The notes under the pieces were generated by a model. The model was not told the DNA's origin. It worked only from the letters and a program-made list of their open reading frames with translations, and ran no database searches. Positions 23,857-32,944 of a DNA stretch of 64,000 nt are shown here, piece by piece. Source of the DNA: Amycolatopsis sp. cg9 (GTDB lineage: Bacteria; Actinomycetota; Actinomycetes; Mycobacteriales; Pseudonocardiaceae). Made by a program: the position numbers and the translations under genes. Position 1 is the stretch's first letter. Every line of letters starts with the position of its first letter. The stretch lies in contig NZ_CP166850.1 in the NCBI RefSeq assembly GCF_041346945.1, positions 9,470,501 to 9,534,500 on the forward strand. Reading direction: 5' to 3'.

Positions 23857-24372
23857 GTGACCACGTCAACCGAAAGGGCCGTCCTGGCCGGCGGCTGCTT
23901 CTGGGGCATGCAGGAGCTGTTCCGCCGCCTGCCCGGGGTCGTTTCGACCCGGGTCGGTTACAGCGGCGGCGACGTCCCCAACGCCACCTACCGCAACCAC
24001 GGCACGCACGCCGAGGCCATCGAGGTGGTCTACGACCCCGCACGGACGACGTTCCGCGACCTGCTCGAGTTCTTCTTCCAGGTGCACGACCCGACGACGA
24101 AGAACCGCCAGGGCAACGACATCGGCCTGAGTTACCGTTCGGCGATCTTCTTCGAGGACGACGAGCAGCGGCGGGTCGCCGAGGACACCATCGCCGACGT
24201 CGACGCGTCGGGCCTGTGGCCGGGCAAGGTCGTCACCGAGCTCAGCCCGGTGGGTGACTTCTGGGAGGCGGAACCGGAGCACCAGGACTACCTGCAGCGC
24301 ATTCCGAACGGGTACACCTGCCACTTCGTGCGCCCGGGCTGGAAGCTCCCGAAGCGCGAGACGACCGCCTGA
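23857..24372 (+). CDS. msrA: Peptide-methionine (S)-S-oxide reductase
   Basis: 171 residues. The catalytic motif [11 protein letters not shown] (about residues 11-21) is the signature of MsrA, followed by [20 protein letters not shown] (about residues 34-53) and the C-terminal half. It repairs oxidised methionine using thioredoxin. The GTG at 23857 is chosen because AAGGAG lies 7 bp upstream and the family starts just before GCFWG. Near-MsrA lengths run 170-210, so it is compact. A terminator hairpin follows. Confidence 0.96.
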   Translation: MTTSTERAVLAGGCFWGMQELFRRLPGVVSTRVGYSGGDVPNATYRNHGTHAEAIEVVYDPARTTFRDLLEFFFQVHDPTTKNRQGNDIGLSYRSAIFFEDDEQRRVAEDTIADVDASGLWPGKVVTELSPVGDFWEAEPEHQDYLQRIPNGYTCHFVRPGWKLPKRETTA

Positions 24373-24389
24373 CGGTCCGCAGCACCGAG

Positions 24390-24422
24390 AGGCCCCTTCG
24401 CCGATCCCCGGCGGAGGGGCCT
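24390..24422 (+). terminator. Terminator after msrA
   Basis: A 14-bp stem with one mismatch (24390-24403 with 24409-24422), a 5-base loop and a short TTTCG tail, 18 bp after the msrA stop. Confidence 0.75.
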
Positions 24423-24691
24423 TTCGCCGTTTCCGCGGCGGCAAAGATCACCCGAACGGCGGTGATCCCCCTCCGGTCCTGAGTGGACGGACCGGAATCG
24501 CATCCCAATGGCGGGAAATGTCCTTTTTGGGAAGTATTGCGTCCGGTAGATAAGACCGTACGTTAGTCGCTTGTTCACGAGCCTTCGGCGCCGGATCCTG
24601 ATTTCCGCCAAGCAGCACCGTTTTTCCCGTCCCCCGTTCTCGGCCCGGCCTGCACCGGGCCGAGATCGCCCTGCCCGGAGGAGATCCTTCG
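24423..24691. other. Upstream region of the M4 protease gene
   Basis: About 270 bp without a gene. It is locally AT-richer (24500-24570) and may contain the promoter: TTGGGA at 24527 with TAAGAC 18 bp later is a weak candidate. The ribosome site CCGGAGGAGA is at the end of the region. No clear operator is seen. Confidence 0.4.
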
Positions 24692-26968
24692 ATGCACCTG
24701 AGACGTCCCATCGTCTTGGCCGCGAGCGGCGCGCTGATAGCCGCGATGTGCACGACCACCGCCGCCCAGGCCCAGCCCGCCACCCCGAACGCCACCGCCG
24801 ACGCCCAGACCCTGGCCGTCAACGCGGCGGCCGGCCTGGTCGCCAGCAAGCCGGCCGCGCTGCACGCCAGCGCGGACGACGTTTTCCTCGCCCAGAAAGC
24901 GATTTCCTCGACCAACGGGCTCAAGTACGTCCCCTACGAGCGCAGCTACAAGGGCCTGCCGGTCGTCGGCGGCGACTTCGTCGTGGCGACCGACTCGACG
25001 GGCCAGGTGCTCGGCACCTCCGTCGCGCAGGACCAGACCATCGACCTCGCCTCCACCACCGCCAAGGTGTCGAAGGCCGCGGCCGAGGCGACCGCGCGGC
25101 AGCAGCTGTCCGCGGTGGACAGCGCGAGCCCGGCGCAGCAAGTCGTCTACGCGCTCGGCACGCCCACCCTCGCGTGGAAGAGCACCGTCGTCGGCCGCGA
25201 CGCCGAGGGCCCGAGCCGGCTCGACGTCATCGTCGACGCCACCACCGGCAAGGTGCTCAAGACGCAGGAGCACGTCCTCAACGGTGACGGCACCAGCGCG
25301 TGGAACGGCCCGAACCCGGTGCACCTCGACACCACCCACTCGGGCAGCACCTACACGCTGAAGGACCCGACGATCACCAACACGTCCTGCCAGGACGCGG
25401 CCAACAACACCACGTTCAGCGGGCCGGACGACCTCTGGGGCAACGGCACCGCCAGCAACCGCGAGACCGGCTGCGTCGACGCGCTGTTCGCCGCCCAGAC
25501 CGAGAACAAGATGCTCTCGCAGTGGCTGGGCCGCAACAGCTTCGACGGCAGCGGCGGCGGCTGGCCGATCCGCGTCGGCCTGAACGACCAGAACGCCTAC
25601 TACGACGGCACCCAGGTCCAGATCGGCAAGAACACCGCCGGCGGCTGGATCGGCTCGATCGACGTCGTCGCGCACGAGCACGGCCACGGCATCGACGACC
25701 ACACCCCGGGCGGCATCTCCGGCGCGGGCACGCAGGAGTTCGTCGCGGACGTCTTCGGCGCCTCCACCGAGTGGTTCGCGAACGAGCCGTCGCCGTACGA
25801 CGTGCCGGACTTCCTCGTCGGCGAGCAGGTCAACCTCGTCGGCTCCGGCCCGATCCGCAACATGTACAACCCGTCGGCGCTGGGCGACAAGAACTGCTAC
25901 GACAGCTCCGTCCCCAACGGTGAGGTGCACGCGGCCGCCGGCCCCGGCAACCACTGGTTCTACCTGCTGGCCGAAGGCACCAACCCGACCAACGGGCAGC
26001 CGACCAGCACGACGTGCAACAGCTCCACGGTCACCGGTCTCGGCGTGCAGACCGCGCTGAAGATCTTCTACAACGCGATGCTGCTCAAGACCACCAGCAG
26101 CTCGTACCTGAAGTACCGCACCTGGACGCTGACCGCGGCGAAGAACCTGTTCCCGGGCAGCTGCACCGAGTTCAACACCGTCAAGGCGGCGTGGGACGCG
26201 ATCAGCGTGCCGGCCCAGTCGGCCGACCCGACCTGCTCGGCGACCGGCACGGTCACCGTTTCCAACCCGGGCAACCAGTCCACCACGACCGGCGGTTCGG
26301 TGAACCTGCCGCTGTCGGCCAGCGGTGGCACCGCGCCGTACACCTGGTCGGCCACCGGTCTCCCGGCCGGCCTGTCCATCAACGCCTCCACCGGCACGAT
26401 CTCGGGCACCGCGACCACCGCGGGCACCTCGAACGTCACGGTGACGGCGAAGGACGCGGCCAACAAGACCGGCACGGCGTCGTTCACGTGGACCGTCGGC
26501 ACCACCGGCGGCTGCTCCGGCCAGAAGATCGTCAACGGCGGCTTCGAATCCGGCAGCGGCAGCTGGACCGGCACCACCGGCGCCATCGGCCAGTGGAGCT
26601 CGCAGGGTGAGGCGGCGCACGGCGGCACGTACAGCGCCTGGCTGGACGGCTACGGCTCGACCCACACCGAGTCCGTCGCGCAGTCGGTGAGCATCCCGGC
26701 GGGCTGCCACGCCAGCCTGACGTTCTACGTGCACATCGACACCGCGGAAACGACCACCACCACCGCCTACGACAAGCTGACCGTCACCAACGGCAGCACG
26801 ACGCTGGGCAGCTACTCCAACCTGAACAAGGCGTCCGGGTACGCGCTCAAGACGATCGACGTCTCGTCGGCCGCCGGCAGCACCCTCGCGCTGAAGTTCA
26901 CCGGCACCGAGGACAGCTCGCTGCAGACCTCGTTCGTCATCGACGACGTGGCCGTGACCCTGAGCTGA
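24692..26968 (+). CDS. Secreted M4-family (thermolysin-like) metalloprotease with C-terminal Ig-like and jelly-roll domains
   Basis: 758 residues: signal peptide (1-28), FTP/PepSY propeptide (about 35-195), M4 catalytic domain (about 200-505), putative Ig domain (about 515-600) and a C-terminal beta domain (about 608-758). Zinc ligands are in VVAHEHGHGID (about residues 324-334), with the third ligand Glu in GTQEFVADVFG (about 346). The domain order is that of actinomycete neutral proteases that degrade extracellular protein. GGAGGAGA precedes the ATG. It is monocistronic, with a perfect palindromic terminator 12 bp after the stop. Confidence 0.95.
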   Translation: MHLRRPIVLAASGALIAAMCTTTAAQAQPATPNATADAQTLAVNAAAGLVASKPAALHASADDVFLAQKAISSTNGLKYVPYERSYKGLPVVGGDFVVATDSTGQVLGTSVAQDQTIDLASTTAKVSKAAAEATARQQLSAVDSASPAQQVVYALGTPTLAWKSTVVGRDAEGPSRLDVIVDATTGKVLKTQEHVLNGDGTSAWNGPNPVHLDTTHSGSTYTLKDPTITNTSCQDAANNTTFSGPDDLWGNGTASNRETGCVDALFAAQTENKMLSQWLGRNSFDGSGGGWPIRVGLNDQNAYYDGTQVQIGKNTAGGWIGSIDVVAHEHGHGIDDHTPGGISGAGTQEFVADVFGASTEWFANEPSPYDVPDFLVGEQVNLVGSGPIRNMYNPSALGDKNCYDSSVPNGEVHAAAGPGNHWFYLLAEGTNPTNGQPTSTTCNSSTVTGLGVQTALKIFYNAMLLKTTSSSYLKYRTWTLTAAKNLFPGSCTEFNTVKAAWDAISVPAQSADPTCSATGTVTVSNPGNQSTTTGGSVNLPLSASGGTAPYTWSATGLPAGLSINASTGTISGTATTAGTSNVTVTAKDAANKTGTASFTWTVGTTGGCSGQKIVNGGFESGSGSWTGTTGAIGQWSSQGEAAHGGTYSAWLDGYGSTHTESVAQSVSIPAGCHASLTFYVHIDTAETTTTTAYDKLTVTNGSTTLGSYSNLNKASGYALKTIDVSSAAGSTLALKFTGTEDSSLQTSFVIDDVAVTLS

Positions 26969-26980
26969 CGCTGAACCGCT

Positions 26981-27018
26981 GAAGCGGGGGGACCGGGAAT
27001 TCCCGGTCCCCCCGCTTC
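26981..27018. terminator. 38-bp perfect palindrome, terminator
   Basis: A perfect palindrome of 38 bp (19-bp half arms centred between 26999 and 27000), GC-rich with GAAGC/GCTTC ends and AATT at the centre, followed by CTCCGTTTT. It is long enough to form a cruciform. It begins 12 bp after the protease stop. Confidence 0.85.
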
Positions 27019-27044
27019 TCCGTTTTCCGGGGCAGAATCGGCCC

Positions 27045-27554
27045 ATGGACACCGAAGAACTGCGCGCGACCCAGGCCCCGCTCAAGGACAAGTACCGCGA
27101 AGACCCGGAAAGCGCGGTCGTCACGCTGCACGCCGACGCCGAACTGGACGGCCTGGGCATCTCCTGCAAGGTCGAAACCGGCCGCGCGGTCGTGGAGGCC
27201 GGCCTGCACCCCGCGACGGGCGGCGACGGCACCCTCGCCTGTTCGGGCGACATGCTGCTCGAAGCGCTCGTCGCGTGCGCCGGGGTGACGCTGCGGGCGG
27301 TGGCGACGTCGCTGGGCCTCGAGGTCCGCGGCGGCCGCGTCCGCGCCGAGGGCGACCTGGACTTCCGCGGCACGCTGGCCGTCGCGAAGGACGCGCCGGT
27401 GGGCTTCCGCGCGATCCGGCTGTCGTTCGACCTCGACACCGGCGCTTCCGAAGCCGAGCTCGCCACGCTCAAGAAGCTGACCGAGCGCTACTGCGTGGTG
27501 TTCCAGTCGTTGCGGACCCCGCCGGAGTTCGCGGTCACGCTTTCGGCGAAGTAA
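27045..27554 (+). CDS. OsmC-family protein
   Basis: 169 residues with the OsmC/Ohr fold. One reactive Cys is in LLEALVACAGVTLRAVA (about residues 70-86) and the second in LTERYCVVFQSL (about 145-156), the usual pair for thiol-dependent hydroperoxide reduction. Other members bind sulfur or act on unknown substrates. It is monocistronic between two strong hairpins. No peroxide-sensing regulator is adjacent. Confidence 0.88.
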   Translation: MDTEELRATQAPLKDKYREDPESAVVTLHADAELDGLGISCKVETGRAVVEAGLHPATGGDGTLACSGDMLLEALVACAGVTLRAVATSLGLEVRGGRVRAEGDLDFRGTLAVAKDAPVGFRAIRLSFDLDTGASEAELATLKKLTERYCVVFQSLRTPPEFAVTLSAK

Positions 27555-27583
27555 TTGTCCTCCGGGAGAAACCCGGAGGACAA
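27555..27583 (+). terminator. Terminator after osmC-like gene
   Basis: A perfect 12-bp stem, TTGTCCTCCGGG (27555-27566) with CCCGGAGGACAA (27572-27583), and a 5-base AGAAA loop directly at the stop codon of the OsmC gene. There is no T tract beyond the AA/TT at the stem base. Confidence 0.7.
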
Positions 27584-27632
27584 AGCGGACAATGTGGCCT
27601 AGCTTGTCGGTGTCATCGGAAGGGGAGCCGAA

Positions 27633-28601
27633 ATGCCACAGCCGGAACCGGACGTCGCCGTCCAGGTACGCGGGCTCGTGAAGACCTACGGTTCGACGCG
27701 CGCGCTCGACGGCGTCGACCTCGACATCCCGGCCGGGCGCGTGCTCGGCCTGCTGGGCCCGAACGGGGCCGGGAAGACCACCACCGTCCGCATCCTGACC
27801 ACGTTGCTGCGGCCGGACTCGGGCGAGGCGCGCGTGGCGGGCTACGACGTCCTGACCCAGCCCGACGAGGTCCGCCGGCGGATCGGGCTGTCCGGCCAGT
27901 ACGCGGCCGTCGACGAGAACCTCACCGGGTTCGAGAACCTCTACATGGTCGGGCGGCTCTACGGCAGGCGGAAGGCGGCGGCCCGGTCCCGCGCCCGGGA
28001 GCTGCTCGCGCGGTTCGCCCTCGAGGAGGCCGCCGACCGGCCGGCGAAGGGGTATTCCGGCGGCATGCGGCGGCGGCTCGACCTCGCCGGCGCGCTGGTC
28101 GCGGAGCCCACCGTCGTCGTCCTCGACGAGCCGACGACCGGCCTCGACCCGGGCGGGCGCCTCGACACCTGGGGCGTCATCAAGGAGCTGGTCGCCGACG
28201 GCACGACCGTGCTGCTGACCACCCAGTACCTCGAAGAGGCCGACCAGCTCGCCGACTCGATCGTGGTCATCGACCACGGCCGGGTGATCGCCCGCGGCAC
28301 GGCCGACGAGCTCAAGGCGCAGATCGGCGGCGAACGCCTGGAGCTGGTCGTCGCCTCCCCCGCCGACCTGCCGGCCACCCTCGAGGTGCTGCGCGAGGTC
28401 GGCACCGGCGACCCCTCGGGTGACGACCACACGCGGCGCGCGGAGATCCTCGTCGACACCGGCCCCAAGGCGCTCATCGAGGCCCTCCGGCGGCTCGACG
28501 CCCAGGGCATCGCCGTCCAGGACGTCGCCCTGCACCGGCCGACGCTGGACGACGTCTTCCTGTCCCTGACCGGTCACGGCGCCGAGGAGGCCGCGAAGTG
28601 A
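27633..28601 (+). CDS. ABC exporter ATP-binding protein, DrrA type
   Basis: 322 residues. Walker A GPNGAGKTTTV (about 46-56), signature YSGGMRRRLDLAGAL (about 141), Walker B VVVLDEPTTGLDPGG (about 164) and a C-terminal extension ending LDDVFLSLTGHGAE, the hallmark of the daunorubicin-resistance DrrA family. It powers drug or lipid export with the permease encoded next. The stop overlaps the permease GTG (GTGA), so the two are made together. The substrate is not predictable. Confidence 0.94.
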   Translation: MPQPEPDVAVQVRGLVKTYGSTRALDGVDLDIPAGRVLGLLGPNGAGKTTTVRILTTLLRPDSGEARVAGYDVLTQPDEVRRRIGLSGQYAAVDENLTGFENLYMVGRLYGRRKAAARSRARELLARFALEEAADRPAKGYSGGMRRRLDLAGALVAEPTVVVLDEPTTGLDPGGRLDTWGVIKELVADGTTVLLTTQYLEEADQLADSIVVIDHGRVIARGTADELKAQIGGERLELVVASPADLPATLEVLREVGTGDPSGDDHTRRAEILVDTGPKALIEALRRLDAQGIAVQDVALHRPTLDDVFLSLTGHGAEEAAK

Positions 28602-29401
28602 ACGCGCTCGCGAAGGGCATCTCGGACGGCGGCATCATCACCTGGCGCAACCTGGTGAACGTCCGCCGCAACCCGGACTGGCTGATGGCCGCGACCCTGC
28701 AGCCGATCATGTTCGTGCTGCTGTTCGCCTACGTCTTCGGCAACGCGATCGGCGGCGACGCGGGCGGCGCGGCGTACCGCGAGTTCCTCATCGCGGGGAT
28801 CTTCGCCCAGACGGTGGCGTTCAACTCGGCGTTCACCGTCATCGGCTTCGCGAACGACCTGCAGAAGGGCATCATCGACCGGTTCCGCTCGCTGCCGATG
28901 TCCCGGATCGCGGTGATCCTCGGCCGCACGACGTCGGACCTCGTGGTCAGCGTGGTGGCGCTCGTGGTGATGTCGCTGTGCGGGCTGATCGTCGGCTGGC
29001 GCATCCGCGGCAGCTTCTGGGACGCGCTGCTCGGCTACCTGGTGATGCTGATGTTCGCCTGGGCGCTGTCGTGGGTCGGCGCGCTGATCGGCCTCGCGGC
29101 GCGCAGCGTCGAGGTCGCGCAGAGCGCCGGGCTGATCTGGATGTTCCCGCTGAGCTTCATCTCCTCGGCGTTCGTCCCGACCCAGACCCTCCCGGGCTTC
29201 CTCAAGGCGATCGCGGACTGGAACCCGTTCACGGCGGTGATCAACGCGACCAGGGACCTGTTCGGCAACCGGTTCGGCGCCCCGCCGACGGGCTGGCCGG
29301 CCGAGCACGCGGCGCTGTACTCGATCGTGTGCTGCGTGGCGATCATCGCGGTCTTCGCCCCGCTGGCCACGGCCCGCTACCGGCGGGTGGCGAGCAAGTA
29401 G
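28598..29401 (+). CDS. ABC exporter permease, DrrB type
   Basis: 267 residues with six membrane segments in the ABC-2 arrangement and the DrrB-like stretch FRSLPMSRIAVILGRTTSDL (about residues 94-113). It starts at a GTG coupled to the DrrA-type gene. Together they form a two-gene exporter for an amphipathic compound. No regulator or biosynthetic genes for such a compound lie directly beside it. Confidence 0.93.
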   Translation: MNALAKGISDGGIITWRNLVNVRRNPDWLMAATLQPIMFVLLFAYVFGNAIGGDAGGAAYREFLIAGIFAQTVAFNSAFTVIGFANDLQKGIIDRFRSLPMSRIAVILGRTTSDLVVSVVALVVMSLCGLIVGWRIRGSFWDALLGYLVMLMFAWALSWVGALIGLAARSVEVAQSAGLIWMFPLSFISSAFVPTQTLPGFLKAIADWNPFTAVINATRDLFGNRFGAPPTGWPAEHAALYSIVCCVAIIAVFAPLATARYRRVASK

Positions 29402-29422
29402 GACCGTCCGAAGAGGACCGCG

Positions 29423-29839
29423 TCAGTCCTCTTCGGACAGTTCGACGATCGGGATGACCCGGCGGGCCTGCCGGGCTTTCTCCCGGTGCTCGGCCAGGAA
29501 CGGGTAGTGCTGCTCCAGCTCCGCCCACGTCCGCACGTAGTCCGCGCCCAGCAGCGGCAGCGCCTCGCCCGCGAACTCGCGGCCGTCGACCTCGACCCGC
29601 ACCCGCGGGTCGTCGGCGAGGTTCAGGTACCAGTCCGGGTGCGCCGGCGCGCCGATGTTGGAGGCCACCACCAGCAGCCGGTCGCCGTCGCGGTGGACCA
29701 TCATCGGGACCGTGCGGGGCTCGCCCGTGCGGCGGCCCGTCGTGGTCAGCAGCACCAGGCGCTCGCGGTGCATGCCCTCCACTTCGCCGCCCGCGCGGAA
29801 CTGCCGGATCACGCGGCGGTTCGTCTCCTGGACGTCCAT
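29423..29839 (-). CDS. Deazaflavin (F420)-dependent nitroreductase-family protein
   Basis: 138 residues of the split-barrel Ddn-like family. RLVLLTTTGRRTGEPRTVPM (about residues 27-46), HRDGDRLLVVASNIGAPAHP (about 49-68) and the WYLNLADDPRV block are diagnostic. These enzymes reduce quinones or similar acceptors with F420H2. It follows the membrane-protein gene with an ATGA overlap, so the two are one operon. Confidence 0.9.
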   Translation of the reverse strand: MDVQETNRRVIRQFRAGGEVEGMHRERLVLLTTTGRRTGEPRTVPMMVHRDGDRLLVVASNIGAPAHPDWYLNLADDPRVRVEVDGREFAGEALPLLGADYVRTWAELEQHYPFLAEHREKARQARRVIPIVELSEED

Positions 29840-30381
29840 CAGCGGTCGTAGTACCGGGTCGGCGGCTCCTGCTGCGTCCACTGCTGCTGCGTCGGCGGCG
29901 GTGGCGTGTTCTTCTGGCTGCGCCGCCGGTGCAGGGTCCGGGCGCTGGCCGCCATGCTGTTCACCACCGCGGCGATGGCCAGGCCGAGCACCAGGTTGAT
30001 CACGGCCGTCGCGATCTTCGCACTCGGGGCCACCGTGAGGGTCAGCGGCAGCACCACGGCGATCAGCGTGACGAGCACCATGATCCAGCCGAAGAACTGG
30101 GACGGCGCCGGTGTCGCCACGCTCAGCAGGTGCATCAGCCCGGTGGCGAGCAGGGCCACCGCGGCGGCGACCAGCGCGTACGTCGTGGTGCTCGCGTTGC
30201 CCCAGACGCCTTCGCCTTTTGGGGCGAGCACTTCGACCTCGAAGATGCCCCGCGCGATCAGCAGCCCGACCACCGCGAGCAGGGCCGCGACCACCGCCGT
30301 CGCGACGCCGCCCGCCCACAGCCGGCGCGCGTCGATCCCCGGACGGACGTCCTGGGGCTGGTTCCCGTAGTAGTCGGCCAT
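29839..30381 (-). CDS. Four-helix membrane protein, DUF6069-like
   Basis: 180 residues starting MADYYGNQPQDVRPG. Four hydrophobic segments (VATAVVAALLAVVGLLIARG, TYALVAAAVALLATGLMHLL, and two more around residues 105-150) and a C-terminal Gln/Pro tail. The layout matches the DUF6069 family. The start at 30381 follows a purine-rich AAGG. It is coupled to the deazaflavin reductase gene downstream and divergent from the kinase gene. Function unknown. Confidence 0.78.
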   Translation of the reverse strand: MADYYGNQPQDVRPGIDARRLWAGGVATAVVAALLAVVGLLIARGIFEVEVLAPKGEGVWGNASTTTYALVAAAVALLATGLMHLLSVATPAPSQFFGWIMVLVTLIAVVLPLTLTVAPSAKIATAVINLVLGLAIAAVVNSMAASARTLHRRRSQKNTPPPPTQQQWTQQEPPTRYYDR

Positions 30382-30520
30382 CAGAGCCTTCCTAGGTCGG
30401 CTGCGCCTCTCCCGTCGATTGTCCCCCGTTTCGGCCCCGGCCGCGATCTGCGCCGCAACGGCCGTGGATTTCGTGATCTTCCGACGTTTGCCGTTCACGC
30501 GTCCGGGGTACTTGGCGCCC

Positions 30521-32302
30521 GTGGCCGACGAAGCCGGGAGAACGGGGCGCCCGACGGCGGGCAGCTCGGACGACGTCACGTGCGCGCGCTACGCGCTGGG
30601 TGATTTCACCACCGCCCCGCGCCGGGCGCCGGACGACGAGCTGCCGCCGGGCCTGCTGGCCGGCCGCTACGAGGTCGGCAGGCTGATCGGCAGCGGCGGC
30701 ACGGCACGCGTCTACCGGGCCTACGACGTCCGGCTGGACCGCGAGGTCGCCGTCAAGATCTACGACGGGGACGCGCTCCCGGTGGACCAGCGGCGGCGGC
30801 TGCGCGAGACGACCATCCAGGCCAGCATCAGCCACCCCGGCGTGGTGGCGCTGCTCGACAGCGGCAGCGAGCACGGCCGGACCTTCCTGGTGATGCAGCT
30901 GGTGGAGGGCGAAAACCTGGCGGAGCGCCTCCTCGGCGGCCCGATGCCGGTGGCGGAGGTGACGGCACTGGCGGACGGCCTCGCCGAGGCACTGGCCCAC
31001 GTCCACGCGCGCCGCATCGTCCACCGCGACCTGAAGCCGGCCAACGTGTTCCTGTCCGCGGCCGGCCCGCTGATCGGCGACTTCGGCATCGCGCACGCCC
31101 TCGACACGACGCACATCACGGGCACGGGCGTGGTCCCGGGCACGGCGGCCTACCTGGCCCCGGAGCAGGTCAGCGGCGAACCGGCGGGCCCACCGGCGGA
31201 CGTGTACGCACTGGGCCTGATCCTCCTGGAGTGCCTGACGGGCGAGCGCGAGTACGCGGGCACGATGGTCGAGGCGGCGATGGCGAGGCTCACCCGGCCC
31301 CCGCGGATCCCGGCGGACGTGCCGGACTCGCTGGCCCACACGCTGCGCCGGATGACCCGCCGCGAGCCGTCCGACCGCCCGACGGCGGAGGAGGTCCGGC
31401 GGCTACTGCACGCCCCGGCGCCGGTGACCGCGCTGCGCCGGCCGCGGTGGCGGCGCCGGCTGGCGGCAGTGGCGCCTGCAGAGGCCTTCGCGGCGGGTGC
31501 CGGTTCGGCCGTCGATGCGGGAGGCAGCGACCGGTCGGGCGTCGCGCAGCCCGACCATGGCACCGCCGACGCCGGGCCGGCCGCCAAGGCGGGAGCGCCC
31601 GCCGACACGACGGGCGGCAGCCACGACCCAGGCGCCCAGCTCCACCACCGCGCCGCCGACGCCGGCCTGGCCGCCGACTCGGCGCAAGGCAGCCAGCAGC
31701 CGAGCGGCGCCCCACCTCACCACCGCACCGCCGACGCCGGGCTGGCCGCTGCCGCAGCGCAAGGCACCCACCAGCCGAGCAGCGCCCAACCCCACCACCG
31801 CACCACCGACACCGGGCCAGCCGCCGATGCCGCGCAAGGCGGCCACCACCCGAGCAGCGCCCAGCCCCACCACTCCGCCACCGGGAGCAGCGCGGCCGCG
31901 GGGTCCGCGCACCTCAAGACCGCCGTCCTCGCCAAGCCGGCTGCCGATCCCCGGCCCGCACGGCGCCGTCGGCTGGCCGTCGCCGGGGTGCTGGCCGTGC
32001 TCACCGTCGCCGGTCTCTCCGCCGCTCTGCTCACCACGGACGGCGCCGAAACCACCACCCCCGCCCAGCCGCCCGCACCCGTGGCGACCTCGCCGTCCCC
32101 CACCTCCGCTCCGCTCGCCGACCGGGGCAGCCCCGATCCGCAGCCGCCCGCGTCGTCGGTCGGGTCGCCGTCGCTCGAGCCGGCCGCCGTCACCCGCGAG
32201 ACGCCCACCCGCCCGGCTCCGCCCACCACCAAGCCCGGCAAGACCGGGAAGGGCGAGACCCGGGGCAAGGGGAAGGGTCCCGGCGGCCACGACGACACCT
32301 GA
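30521..32302 (+). CDS. Membrane Ser/Thr protein kinase with repeat-containing linker
   Basis: About 593 residues from the GTG at 30521, the best in-frame start before the kinase domain. The glycine loop IGSGGTARVYRAYD (about 55-68), VAVKIYD Lys (about 76), HRDLKPAN (about 168), DFG (about 187) and APEQ (about 212) are all present, so the kinase should be active. An Ala/Gln/His-rich linker of about 25-residue repeats (about 370-445) precedes one membrane span (RRRLAVAGVLAVLTVAGLSA, about 481-500) and an extracellular Pro/Thr-rich tail ending in Lys/Gly. There is no PASTA domain. Signal input and substrates are unknown. Confidence 0.9.
   Translation: MADEAGRTGRPTAGSSDDVTCARYALGDFTTAPRRAPDDELPPGLLAGRYEVGRLIGSGGTARVYRAYDVRLDREVAVKIYDGDALPVDQRRRLRETTIQASISHPGVVALLDSGSEHGRTFLVMQLVEGENLAERLLGGPMPVAEVTALADGLAEALAHVHARRIVHRDLKPANVFLSAAGPLIGDFGIAHALDTTHITGTGVVPGTAAYLAPEQVSGEPAGPPADVYALGLILLECLTGEREYAGTMVEAAMARLTRPPRIPADVPDSLAHTLRRMTRREPSDRPTAEEVRRLLHAPAPVTALRRPRWRRRLAAVAPAEAFAAGAGSAVDAGGSDRSGVAQPDHGTADAGPAAKAGAPADTTGGSHDPGAQLHHRAADAGLAADSAQGSQQPSGAPPHHRTADAGLAAAAAQGTHQPSSAQPHHRTTDTGPAADAAQGGHHPSSAQPHHSATGSSAAAGSAHLKTAVLAKPAADPRPARRRRLAVAGVLAVLTVAGLSAALLTTDGAETTTPAQPPAPVATSPSPTSAPLADRGSPDPQPPASSVGSPSLEPAAVTRETPTRPAPPTTKPGKTGKGETRGKGKGPGGHDDT
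31631..31855 (+). repeat. 75-bp in-frame tandem repeats in the kinase linker
   Basis: Three degenerate units of 75 bp (25 codons) begin at 31631, 31706 and 31781, encoding GAQLHHRAADAGLAAD-type blocks, with a partial fourth from 31856 and a weaker one before 31631. The period is an exact codon multiple, so the frame is kept when copy number changes. Confidence 0.75.
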
Positions 32303-32517
32303 GCGGGACCTCCGGCGCGCGGATCCGGGCCGAACGGCCCTGGTGCCGAAAAGCGTCCGAAACAACGACGAAGCGCCTTTCGTGAATTCGGACTCGAAGC
32401 AATAACGACCGGTAACCGCGACGCCTCCCACCTCGACACATCCGGTGTGCCGAACGAGCGGGCACCATCGCCGGGAATCCCCGTCCCGGCCGGTTCGACG
32501 AAATTCCGGAGGTCTGG

Positions 32518-32805
32518 ATGACTGTCCACGCTGCCCTCGCGCGGCCCGTTTCCCACACCCCGCGCGGGCGGCACGCCAAGCCGCGTCCGCGGTGGCACCG
32601 GGTCACCGTCCGGGCGGTTTTCGCGGCCGCGGTGCTGATCACCGCCGGGGTCATCTGGCCGCCGGCGGTGCTCGCCGTGCTCGTGCTGCTCGGGGCGGGC
32701 GCAAAACTGCGGACCGCCGGCCGGAAGATCGACACCATCTTCGCCGAAGAACTGGGCCCCGTGGAAACAGTTTCCGAAATCGCCGACCGCGTCGAGATTT
32801 CTTGA
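32518..32805 (+). CDS. Small membrane protein
   Basis: 95 residues. A basic Pro/Arg-rich N-terminus is followed by one long hydrophobic stretch (AVFAAAVLITAGVIWPPAVL, about residues 33-52, possibly a hairpin) and an amphipathic C-terminal helix. GGAGG lies 5 bp before the ATG. It is not recognised. It stands alone 140 bp before the papain-like operon; the 215 bp before it hold no gene. Confidence 0.68.
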   Translation: MTVHAALARPVSHTPRGRHAKPRPRWHRVTVRAVFAAAVLITAGVIWPPAVLAVLVLLGAGAKLRTAGRKIDTIFAEELGPVETVSEIADRVEIS

Positions 32806-32944
32806 CCGATCACCATTTCACGAGTCGCCACAAAACTGCTCCTCGGCAAAAGGATGACCTCTCTGGTGACCATCGCCGCGGCCGGAGTACAACCGGTCGA
32901 GCACGGCCACCGCCGCGTGAGGCGTCGAAGATTGGGGAGTCATC

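Noticed and set aside
24575..27472. A 965-codon open frame on the minus strand opposite the M4 protease
   Set aside because: It is the antisense shadow of high-GC coding DNA; the plus strand has a signal peptide, HEHGH motif and correct codon bias, and the minus frame has no recognisable domain.
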